From an uncultured Clostridia bacterium (lineage in GTDB: Bacteria; Bacillota; Clostridia; Christensenellales; Borkfalkiaceae), in contig CALVLO010000102.1 of assembly GCA_944338265.1 (NCBI GenBank), positions 1-5,233 of the forward strand: DNA of 5,233 nt. The letters run 5' to 3'. This document shows positions 1 to 5,233 of this stretch, in pieces. Position numbers and translations under genes: made by a program. Positions within the stretch are counted from its first letter, which is position 1. Every line of letters begins with the position of its first letter. The notes under the pieces were generated by a model that was not told where the DNA came from, did no database searches, and was given only the letters and a program-made list of their open reading frames with translations.

Positions 1-1
1 C

Positions 2-583
2 GAGCTCATACCCTCGGGCGAGACGAGTTCTTACCGCTCCAATCCCATGAAGCTGGCGGAATTTGCGCTCTCGCGCAAGGATCCCGCATATGTCTCCCGC
101 GCAAAGGCGGTCGCCGCCGATGAGAAGGCGCGCCGCGAGGAGGGGAAGCTCCCCGAAGGCGTGCTTGCGGAGCTCGGCGGGTTCGTGCCCGAGGAGGGGA
201 CCATCTACGGCAGCGTCGTCGTCTCCGTAAAGCCCGGCGACGGCTCCGCGCGCGAGCAGGCGGCTTCCTGCCAGCGCGTGTTGGGCGGCGTTGCCAATAT
301 CTGCGCGGAGTACGCCACCAAGCGGTACCGTTCCAACCTCATCAATTGGGGGATGCTGCCCTTTACCTGCGCCAAAGCTGCGCTGAAGGTGGGCGACTAT
401 GTGTATGTGCGCAATGCGGCGGATGCCGTGCGGACGGGGGAGGAGCGCGTCGTCGCGACCGTTATTTCGGGCGGAAAAACGCGCGACATTGCCCTCACGC
501 TGGGCACGCTCACCGAGGATGAGCGCAAGATCCTGCTTGCGGGGTGCCTCATCAATTACAACAAAGAGAAGGCGGGGCTGTAA
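2..583 (+). CDS. Aconitase-superfamily hydratase, C-terminal part (5' end outside window)
   Basis: This is the final 193 codons of a gene whose reading frame is open to the left edge, so its start lies upstream. The internal ATG at 47 is not the start, because the frame before it reads GETSSYRSNP, a conserved stretch of aconitase-like hydratases such as E. coli YbhJ. The fragment is the swivel domain. GDGSAREQAAS (fragment residues 79-89) matches the aconitase GxGSSREHAA substrate-binding motif, and RYRSNLINWGMLPF (108-121) matches the RxxxxNLxxxGLLPL segment. The end, GCLINYNKE (181-189), is typical of these hydratases. Enzymes of this superfamily reversibly add or remove water on a hydroxy-acid using a 4Fe-4S cluster; the cluster cysteines would be upstream and are not visible. 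These proteins are usually about 750 residues, so about a quarter is present. The substrate is unknown, and I would not call it a true citrate-cycle aconitase. It leads directly into the macrodomain gene. Confidence 0.88.
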   Translation, partial: ELIPSGETSSYRSNPMKLAEFALSRKDPAYVSRAKAVAADEKARREEGKLPEGVLAELGGFVPEEGTIYGSVVVSVKPGDGSAREQAASCQRVLGGVANICAEYATKRYRSNLINWGMLPFTCAKAALKVGDYVYVRNAADAVRTGEERVVATVISGGKTRDIALTLGTLTEDERKILLAGCLINYNKEKAGL

Positions 584-584
584 G

Positions 585-1433
585 GTGTATACGCTGGGTG
601 CGCTCTCTTCCGTCGTCGATCTCACGCCCTATCCGCGCCCTGCCCTGCTTGGCGCGGCGGAGCGGGCGGCGGCGACGGATGCGCTCCTCAAATTTTTGCT
701 CAGGGAGCGGGGGCTGATCGCGGCGTTTTCCGCTACCCCCGAAAAAAAGCGGGCGCTCGTGCGCGGCTATATGAATGAACGCCCCGCGCATCCCATCCCA
801 GCCGAGATCGCCGCCCTGCAAGACGGGCTCTTTTGGACGGAGAGCGTGGAGCGGGGCATCGTCTCTGCCGAGGAGCTCTCCTTCGACGGGCACGGTTTTG
901 CGCTGTGGGAGGGGGATATCACCCGCCTTGCGGCGGACGGCATCGTCAATGCCGCCAACGCGGGCATGCTCGGCTGTTTTTTGCGCAACCACGGCTGCAT
1001 CGATAACGCCATCCATTCGGCGGCGGGCATGCAGCTGAGAGACGACTGCGCCAAGATCATCGCCGCGCAGGGGCATGAGGAGGGCGTGGGGGATTGCAAG
1101 CTCACCCGTGCCTTCAACCTGCCTGCCACCTACGTTCTGCACACCGTCGGTCCGATGGTCCGCCGCGAGGTCACAGATGAGGACCGTGCCGACTTGCGCT
1201 CTTCCTACCTCTCCTGCCTGCGGACGGCATCGCTTGCGGGGTTGAAGACGGTGGCGTTTTGCTGTATTGCGACGGGCGTGTTCAGCTTCCCGCGCGAGGA
1301 GGCGGCGGAGATTGCCGTGGGTACGGTGCTCAAATGGAAGATGCGCCACCCTGAGAGCGGGCTCAAGATCATCTTTAATACCTACCTCCCGCAGGATACC
1401 GAGACATATCGCAGCATCCTCGCAATGGTATGA
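585..1433 (+). CDS. Zinc-dependent macrodomain protein, predicted protein-ADP-ribose hydrolase
   Basis: The 282-residue product is a macrodomain of the Zn-Macro class, known from the Staphylococcus and Streptococcus SirTM operons, where it removes mono-ADP-ribose from protein. The visible order is: a family-specific N-terminal helical region (about 25-90, including ERPAHPIP); GDIT (110-113) for adenine binding; VNAAN (121-125); the metal motif GCFLRNHGCIDN (130-141) with likely zinc ligands C131, H136 and C138; IHSAAG (143-148); HTVGP (186-190); and the phosphate loop ATGVFSFP (229-236). All family-defining residues look intact, so activity is likely. The start is a GTG one base after the hydratase stop. 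It is chosen because the N-terminal region aligns with the family well before the first ATG at 771, which would cut that region off. A purine-rich stretch (GAAGGCGGGG, 568-577) can serve as ribosome binding site. A start further upstream would overlap the hydratase gene. No sirtuin, GcvH-L or lipoate ligase gene is in view, so the target protein is unknown. Confidence 0.93.
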   Translation: MYTLGALSSVVDLTPYPRPALLGAAERAAATDALLKFLLRERGLIAAFSATPEKKRALVRGYMNERPAHPIPAEIAALQDGLFWTESVERGIVSAEELSFDGHGFALWEGDITRLAADGIVNAANAGMLGCFLRNHGCIDNAIHSAAGMQLRDDCAKIIAAQGHEEGVGDCKLTRAFNLPATYVLHTVGPMVRREVTDEDRADLRSSYLSCLRTASLAGLKTVAFCCIATGVFSFPREEAAEIAVGTVLKWKMRHPESGLKIIFNTYLPQDTETYRSILAMV

Positions 1434-1458
1434 AGCGCGGCAAATGCCGCGTTTTTTT
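1434..1458 (+). terminator. Rho-independent terminator of the hydratase-macrodomain unit
   Basis: A perfect 6-bp GC stem, CGCGGC (1436-1441) with GCCGCG (1446-1451), encloses the loop AAAT and is followed directly by seven T (1452-1458). The stem can be extended by a G-T and A-T pairs, reaching the macrodomain stop codon at 1431-1433. The placement leaves no 3' untranslated spacer and closes the upstream transcription unit before the promoter at 1488. Confidence 0.9.
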
Positions 1459-1487
1459 CTGCCCGTTAGAGAATTTTCTGAGCAGCC

Positions 1488-1516
1488 TTGACAAATGCGC
1501 GCGAATATTGTATACT
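1488..1516 (+). promoter_or_regulatory. Sigma-A type promoter for the DUF3137-like/lemA unit
   Basis: A perfect -35 box TTGACA (1488-1493) and a -10 box TATACT (1511-1516, five of six to TATAAT) are separated by exactly 17 bases. The expected transcription start is near 1523, which gives a leader of only about 15 bases containing little more than the ribosome binding site AAAGGAAG (1527-1534) before the ATG at 1538. Such a good match suggests strong, housekeeping expression, unless the imperfect dyad just upstream (1459-1485) binds a regulator. No riboswitch or attenuator fits in so short a leader. Confidence 0.88.
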
Positions 1517-1537
1517 TTATGGGAATAAAGGAAGATT

Positions 1538-3532
1538 ATGCAGAACTTAGACGATTTTCAGCCGCTTGAATATTACACGGGGCATTTGAAGGGCGCCTTC
1601 CAAGCCAATGCGGAGGAGTACTTTGATGCGCTCGTGAAAAAATCGGGCGTCTCTCCCGAAGAAAATGCCAAGACGGTCGCCCGCTACAACGCGGCAGCCG
1701 CCAAGGCAGCCGCCGCCGAGAAGAAGCTCAGCACGGGCAGGGCGGTGCGCGTGCTTGCCATTCTGTTGCTCATTGCCGCCATTGTGGCAGGCGCCGTCTT
1801 TGCCTATCTCTATGCGGGCGGGCGGGAGATCTGGCAGCTCGCCGCGGCAATTGCATGCTTTGCGCTCGCCGTCGTGCTCCTTGTGCTGCTCTTTACAAAG
1901 ATCAAGCACATGATCGCGGCGCGGCAGAAAAAGTACGACGCCGCCGTGCAGAAGGCGAATGCGATCAAAGAGGAGGCGCTCGCGCAGCTTGCGCCCCTCC
2001 ACAGCCTGTTTACATATAATATGACGCGCGAGCTCATCGAGAAGACGGAGCCCGACCTCAAGCTCGACGACTGCTTCGATATGAAGAAGTTCGATTTGAT
2101 GTCCCGCAAGTACGGCTTGCACGATAACGGCGACGAGTCGAGCTCCACGGTGTGCGTGCTCTCGGGCAGCGTCGAGGGCAATCCCTTCGTGTATGAGCGC
2201 GATCTCGTGTGCCGCGTCTGCGAGCAGACGTATACGGGTTCGCTCGTGATTACCTGGACGACCTATTCTTACGATTCCAACGGCAGGCGGCGCGCCGTGC
2301 ACCATTCGCAGACGCTCACGGCTTCCTACCGCGCGCCCGCGCCCGTGTACGGCTACAACACGCGCATGTTTTACGGCAACGAGGCGGCCTCCGAGCTCAA
2401 CTTTTCCCGCACGCCCACGCATGCGGAGGATCTGAGCGAAAAGCAGGTGGAGCGCAAGGTCAAGCGGGGCGCAAAGAAGCTGCAAAAGAAGGCGCGCAAG
2501 GCGATCGCCTCGGGAACGGGTTCGTTTACGGAGATGGGGAATGCGGAGTTCGACGTGCTCTTCGGCGCGACGGACCGCGACAACGAGGTGCAATTCCGCC
2601 TGATGTTCACCCCGCTCGCCCAAAAGAACATGCTCTCGCTCATCCGTTCGGATGAGGCTTACGGCGACGATTTTTCCTTCATCAAGCACGGCGGGCTCAA
2701 CTGCATCCGCTCCGAGCACGCGCAGAATTGGCAGATCGAGACGGACCCTTCCCGCTATGTGAGCTACGATCTGAAAGCCTCGCGCGAGACGTTTGTCTCC
2801 TTCAACTGTGAGTATTTCCGCTCCATCTACTTCGATCTCGCGCCCGTGCTCGCCATCCCGCTCTATAAAATGCACAAGCCGCGCGAGTTTATTTACAAAG
2901 ATGTATACGCGCGCAACTGCACCTCTTACGAGACGGAGGTCGCGGCGAACCGCTTCCCCGCATCGCTCTTCGCGCACGGCGATACCAAGACGCAGACCAT
3001 CTTAAAGACGCGCTTTTTGCAAAAGGACGGGCTTGCGGACAGGGTGGAGGTGAATGCGCGCTCCTATAACGCCATCCCGCGCGTTGCGTATATCCCCGTT
3101 TTGGGCGGGGACGGGCACATGCACAACGTGCCCGTGCCGTGGACGGAGTACGTTCCGCTGACGCGGACTTCCGTGATGGAAGTGCGCCCCGTGGGCGGCA
3201 CGCGCGAGGAATATGCGGCGAAGCGCAAGGCGATTGGCGAGTACCTCGGAAAATACGGCGATCATGCGGCGTTCGGCAGCGGCATTCTGGCGATCCCGGT
3301 GCTGCGCGGCGTGTACGATGCCGTGGCGGATGCGGCGCTCGGCAAGGCGTATGGCGCGCCGCTCGGGAAGGGCGCCGTGGAAGAGGCGCTCGGCAAGGTG
3401 GAAAGGGCTGTGGCTGCGGCAGAGCAGGCGGAGGCGGAAGCCGCCGCGGCGGACGCGGCACAGGAAAAGGAGGCTGAAACGCGGGAAACCGCGGCGCCCG
3501 ATCCTTCCCAAAAGGACGGCGGGAAGGCATAA
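1538..3532 (+). CDS. Two-helix membrane-anchored protein, DUF3137-like partner of LemA
   Basis: This is a 664-residue protein of unknown function. The order is: an N-terminal soluble segment (1-68) with an Ala/Lys-rich, probably coiled-coil stretch (44-66); two membrane helices (about 70-92 and 98-120) joined by a very short turn; a charged helix (122-150); a large soluble region (about 155-610); and an Ala/Glu-rich tail (612-664) with no clear fold. Basic residues on the outer ends of both helices (RAVR before, KIKH after) suggest that both termini and the soluble region are cytosolic. The likeness to DUF3137 rests on the paired-helix anchor, a G-x-F-x-Y-E-like strand (LSGSVEGNPFVYE, 208-220), and the segment AEFDVLFGATDRDNEVQF...LTP-like (336-360), which resembles the DUF3137 pattern F-x-V-x-x-x-D-x-x-x-A-x-x-x-L-T-P. 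It is also next to lemA, a common DUF3137 neighbour. It appears longer than usual for that family. A CxxC pair (225, 228) and a lysine/arginine-rich stretch (302-321) are notable. No catalytic motif was recognised. The start at 1538 is supported by the ribosome binding site at 1527-1534. Confidence 0.82.
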   Translation: MQNLDDFQPLEYYTGHLKGAFQANAEEYFDALVKKSGVSPEENAKTVARYNAAAAKAAAAEKKLSTGRAVRVLAILLLIAAIVAGAVFAYLYAGGREIWQLAAAIACFALAVVLLVLLFTKIKHMIAARQKKYDAAVQKANAIKEEALAQLAPLHSLFTYNMTRELIEKTEPDLKLDDCFDMKKFDLMSRKYGLHDNGDESSSTVCVLSGSVEGNPFVYERDLVCRVCEQTYTGSLVITWTTYSYDSNGRRRAVHHSQTLTASYRAPAPVYGYNTRMFYGNEAASELNFSRTPTHAEDLSEKQVERKVKRGAKKLQKKARKAIASGTGSFTEMGNAEFDVLFGATDRDNEVQFRLMFTPLAQKNMLSLIRSDEAYGDDFSFIKHGGLNCIRSEHAQNWQIETDPSRYVSYDLKASRETFVSFNCEYFRSIYFDLAPVLAIPLYKMHKPREFIYKDVYARNCTSYETEVAANRFPASLFAHGDTKTQTILKTRFLQKDGLADRVEVNARSYNAIPRVAYIPVLGGDGHMHNVPVPWTEYVPLTRTSVMEVRPVGGTREEYAAKRKAIGEYLGKYGDHAAFGSGILAIPVLRGVYDAVADAALGKAYGAPLGKGAVEEALGKVERAVAAAEQAEAEAAAADAAQEKEAETRETAAPDPSQKDGGKA

Positions 3533-3549
3533 ATTCAAGTAATTCTTGT

Positions 3550-3556
3550 AAGGAGG
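3550..3556 (+). promoter_or_regulatory. Strong ribosome binding site of lemA
   Basis: AAGGAGG lies seven bases before the ATG at 3564 and fixes the LemA start. The 31-base gap to the upstream stop holds no recognisable promoter or terminator, so lemA is read from the promoter at 1488. The stronger site here, compared with AAAGGAAG for the upstream gene, may give more LemA than its partner. Confidence 0.85.
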
Positions 3557-3563
3557 AACTTTT

Positions 3564-4232
3564 ATGGCAAACGAACTTGACGAAACGAAGGATCCCGTCA
3601 ACCAAGAGGGGCGCGACGTCGCCGTCATCGAAAAGCAGATCCCCATCAAGGTGGGTGTGGGCTCCCGCATCTTCGAGATCCTGCTTTGGGTGTGCGCGAT
3701 CATCCCCGGGCTCATCTTCCTCATCGTGAAGATCAAGGCGGGGAACTACCTCTCGCAGCTGCAGCAGAAGATCCAGCACGATGCTTCGCAGATCGATAAC
3801 TATCTCGAACAGCGCGTCGTTATTTTGCAGAACTGCGCCAAGCTGCTCGATAAGGCGATCGACCTCGATAAGACGACGATGACGCAGATCGCCGCTTACC
3901 GCTCGGGCAATTCTCCCGACGGCGACGGCGCCCGCAACGCGATCGCGCAGAAGATCGACTCCGTCGGCAGGAGCATCAACATTGCCTTTGAGAACTATCC
4001 CGACCTCAAAGCGCATGCCGAGATCGCCGACGCGATGCAGCAGAACGCCTATCTCCAGAAGGAGATCACGGCTGCACGCGAGGTGTACAACGATACCGTG
4101 AATACTTGGAACCGCGATATTTACGCTTGGCCCGCCAAGATGATCGTTGCCGCCCGCAGGGGCTACACCACCCGCATCCCGTTCAGCACTTCTGCGGAAG
4201 TCAAGGAGCAGGCGCGCGGCGTATTCTTCTGA
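3564..4232 (+). CDS. lemA: LemA family membrane protein
   Basis: The 222-residue product has a hydrophilic N-terminal extension (1-36), one membrane helix (about 37-57) and a helical-bundle domain (about 60-200). Family landmarks are clear: DASQIDNYLEQR (73-84) corresponds to the usual A-x-SQIDVQLKRR; AFENYPDLKAH (141-151) corresponds to the AENYPDLKA signature; and AREVYNDTVNTWN (171-183) corresponds to the ARxxYNxAVxxYN helix. LemA proteins are widespread in bacteria and their biochemical role is not settled. The extension before the membrane helix makes this one somewhat longer than many relatives, which start almost at the helix. Charge on the two sides of the helix is similar, so I do not assign a topology. 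It follows the DUF3137-like gene by 31 bases, so the two are one operon and a joint membrane complex is a reasonable inference. The hairpin at 4245 ends the unit. The gene symbol denotes the family only. Confidence 0.93.
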   Translation: MANELDETKDPVNQEGRDVAVIEKQIPIKVGVGSRIFEILLWVCAIIPGLIFLIVKIKAGNYLSQLQQKIQHDASQIDNYLEQRVVILQNCAKLLDKAIDLDKTTMTQIAAYRSGNSPDGDGARNAIAQKIDSVGRSINIAFENYPDLKAHAEIADAMQQNAYLQKEITAAREVYNDTVNTWNRDIYAWPAKMIVAARRGYTTRIPFSTSAEVKEQARGVFF

Positions 4233-4244
4233 TCGCACAGCTTC

Positions 4245-4281
4245 TCGCCCGTCCGCGCAGCCCGCGGGCGGGTGATTTTTT
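4245..4281 (+). terminator. Strong intrinsic terminator between lemA and glpK, possibly an attenuator
   Basis: A 13-bp stem pairs 4245-4257 (TCGCCCGTCCGCG) with 4263-4275 (CGCGGGCGGGTGA), including two G-T pairs, around the loop CAGCC. Six T follow at once (4276-4281). It starts 13 bases after the lemA stop and ends three bases before the glpK ribosome binding site. By structure it is a complete rho-independent terminator. Because no promoter fits between it and glpK, it either partly limits read-through into glpK or is conditionally overcome. Confidence 0.92.
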
Positions 4282-4283
4282 AT

Positions 4284-4290
4284 AGGAGGT
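4284..4290 (+). promoter_or_regulatory. Ribosome binding site of glpK
   Basis: AGGAGGT is a near-perfect match to the 16S rRNA tail and lies five bases before the ATG at 4296, which it selects as the start. A second GGAGG (4291-4295) touches the ATG and is too close to be used. The site begins only three bases after the terminator T-tract. Confidence 0.85.
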
Positions 4291-4295
4291 GGAGG

Positions 4296-5233
4296 ATGCG
4301 GTATGTGATCGCACTCGATGCGGGCACCACGAGCGTGCGCGCGTTTGTATACGATACCCGCGGGCATGCCTTCGTGCACCGCGCGCAGCAGGAGGTCGCG
4401 CTCTCGCTGCCCCGCCCCGGCTGGGTGGAGCAGGATGCGGACGAGATCTACTTTAAGGCGATGTACGTCCTCAACGACTGCATCCGCTTTGCGGGCGCCG
4501 AGAACGTTGCGGGCATCGGCATTGCCAATCAGCGGGAGGCGGTCGTTATGTGGGACAGGCGGACGGGCGAGCCCGTCTGCCCCGTCATCGGATGGCAGTG
4601 CCGCCGCACGGGCGCGTGGTGTGCCGCGCTCGACGGCGAGACCAAGGCGCTCATCCGCGCGCATACGGGGCTCGTGCCGGATGCGTACTTTTCGGCAAGC
4701 AAGATAGTGTGGAACTTTGAAAATATTCCCGCCGTCCGCACGCTTGCCGCGGTGGGGCAGCTGTGCGCGGGCACGGTGGACAGCTATCTCATTTTTAAGT
4801 TTACGGAGGGGCGCTCCTTTGTGACCGACGTGACGAATGCCTCCCGCACCATGCTCTTCGATCTGCACAACGGGGTGTGGGACGAGGGGCTGCTGCGCCG
4901 ATTCGGCATCCCGCGCGCGATCTTGCCCGAGGTGCGTGCGAGCGATGCGCGCATGGGGGAGATGCGGCTTGGCGGGCGCAGCATTCCCATTGCGGGGACG
5001 GCGGGCGATCAGCAGGCGGCGCTCTTCGGGCAGGCGTGCCTCGGCGCGGGCGAGGGGAAGATCACCTACGGGACGGGGCTCTTTTTTCTCATGCACACGG
5101 GCGGGCATGCCGCATCTTCTGTAAGCGGGCTTTTGACGACGGCGGCGTGCGGCGTGAACGGCAAGCGGGCATACGCCTTAGAGGGGAGCTGCTTTCATGC
5201 GGGCAGCGGGGTAAAGTGGCTGCGCGACAGGCT
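4296..5233 (+). CDS. glpK: Glycerol kinase (FGGY family), N-terminal 312 residues; 3' end outside window
   Basis: The frame stays open from the ATG at 4296 to the right edge, showing 312 of the roughly 500 residues usual for GlpK. The enzyme phosphorylates glycerol with ATP to sn-glycerol 3-phosphate in the cytosol. Landmarks: the phosphate-binding start IALDAGTTS (5-13); PGWVEQD (41-47); NQRE (78-81); GWQCRRT (99-105); DAYFSASK (129-136); TNASRTMLFD (180-189); AGDQQAALFGQ (236-246); and TYGTGLFF (257-264). Residues matching the E. coli glycerol-contact set are all present: R80, E81, W100, Y131, D238 (catalytic base) and F263. Two departures were noted: Ala9 replaces the usual Gln of DQGTTS, and no histidine lies in the loop between R214 and D238, where Enterococcus-type GlpK carries its HPr-phosphorylated histidine. 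Identity as a glycerol kinase is strong; a relative acting on another polyol is a minor alternative. No transporter or glycerol-3-phosphate dehydrogenase gene is visible. Confidence 0.93.
   Translation, partial: MRYVIALDAGTTSVRAFVYDTRGHAFVHRAQQEVALSLPRPGWVEQDADEIYFKAMYVLNDCIRFAGAENVAGIGIANQREAVVMWDRRTGEPVCPVIGWQCRRTGAWCAALDGETKALIRAHTGLVPDAYFSASKIVWNFENIPAVRTLAAVGQLCAGTVDSYLIFKFTEGRSFVTDVTNASRTMLFDLHNGVWDEGLLRRFGIPRAILPEVRASDARMGEMRLGGRSIPIAGTAGDQQAALFGQACLGAGEGKITYGTGLFFLMHTGGHAASSVSGLLTTAACGVNGKRAYALEGSCFHAGSGVKWLRDR

Noticed and set aside
47..583. Treating the ATG at 47 as the start of a small complete gene
   Set aside because: The same frame is open and conserved upstream of it (GETSSYRSNP), so this is the tail of a larger gene cut by the window edge.
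399..584. Upstream extension of the macrodomain frame into the hydratase gene
   Set aside because: The extra residues are Arg/Ser-rich and overlap the conserved hydratase C-terminus in another frame. The GTG at 585 fits the coupled start better.
552..1349. A 265-residue open frame on the - strand opposite the macrodomain gene
   Set aside because: The + strand carries complete macrodomain motifs. The reverse product is a low-information Arg-rich sequence.
1547..2977. A 476-residue open frame on the - strand inside the DUF3137-like gene
   Set aside because: Its composition is Arg/His/Leu-rich with no domain, and it lies wholly within a gene that has a promoter and membrane helices on the + strand. 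It is a shadow of GC-rich coding.
4199..4227. Possible glpK promoter with TATTCT (4222-4227) as -10
   Set aside because: No acceptable -35 lies 16-18 bases upstream; the best alternative matches only three of six positions. In addition, a transcript from here would still meet the terminator.
2889..5108. A 739-residue open frame on the - strand crossing three genes
   Set aside because: It runs opposite to the DUF3137-like, lemA and glpK genes, all supported by family motifs and ribosome binding sites. Its product is rich in Arg, Pro, His and Ala, as expected from the reverse of GC-rich codons, and shows no recognisable domain.

Overview
The window is a GC-rich (about 60% by eye), densely coded stretch of bacterial DNA with every convincing gene on the + strand. 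Three things suggest a GC-rich member of the Bacillota, probably an anaerobic Clostridia-type lineage: strong AGGAGG-type ribosome binding sites, a near-consensus sigma-A promoter, and hairpin-plus-T-tract terminators. The gene content fits: an aconitase-like hydratase, a zinc-dependent macrodomain, LemA, and a GlpK-type glycerol kinase. The species cannot be named from the sequence.

Layout. (1) Positions 2-583 are the last 193 residues of a large aconitase-superfamily hydratase whose start lies upstream of the window. (2) Positions 585-1433 begin one base after the hydratase stop with a GTG and encode a 282-residue zinc-dependent macrodomain protein, predicted to be a protein-ADP-ribose hydrolase. 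A terminator begins right at its stop codon and ends this transcription unit. (3) A sigma-A promoter at 1488-1516 opens a second unit. It encodes a 664-residue membrane-anchored protein resembling DUF3137 proteins (1538-3532) and a LemA-family membrane protein (3564-4232). (4) A 13-bp hairpin with a T-tract (4245-4281) lies between lemA and the next gene. It ends only 14 bases before the start codon of (5), a GlpK-type glycerol kinase (4296 to beyond the right edge, 312 residues visible).

How the genes may work together. Hydratase and macrodomain are almost certainly co-transcribed and translationally coupled. This places an ADP-ribose-removing enzyme outside its known setting, the SirTM/GcvH-L lipoyl operon, although that operon could still lie off the left edge. 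The DUF3137-like protein and LemA form a two-gene membrane module of unknown function and are the best candidate here for a little-described system. The glycerol kinase probably begins a glycerol or glycerol-3-phosphate gene set. The terminator against its ribosome binding site is either the end of the lemA unit or a control element for the kinase.
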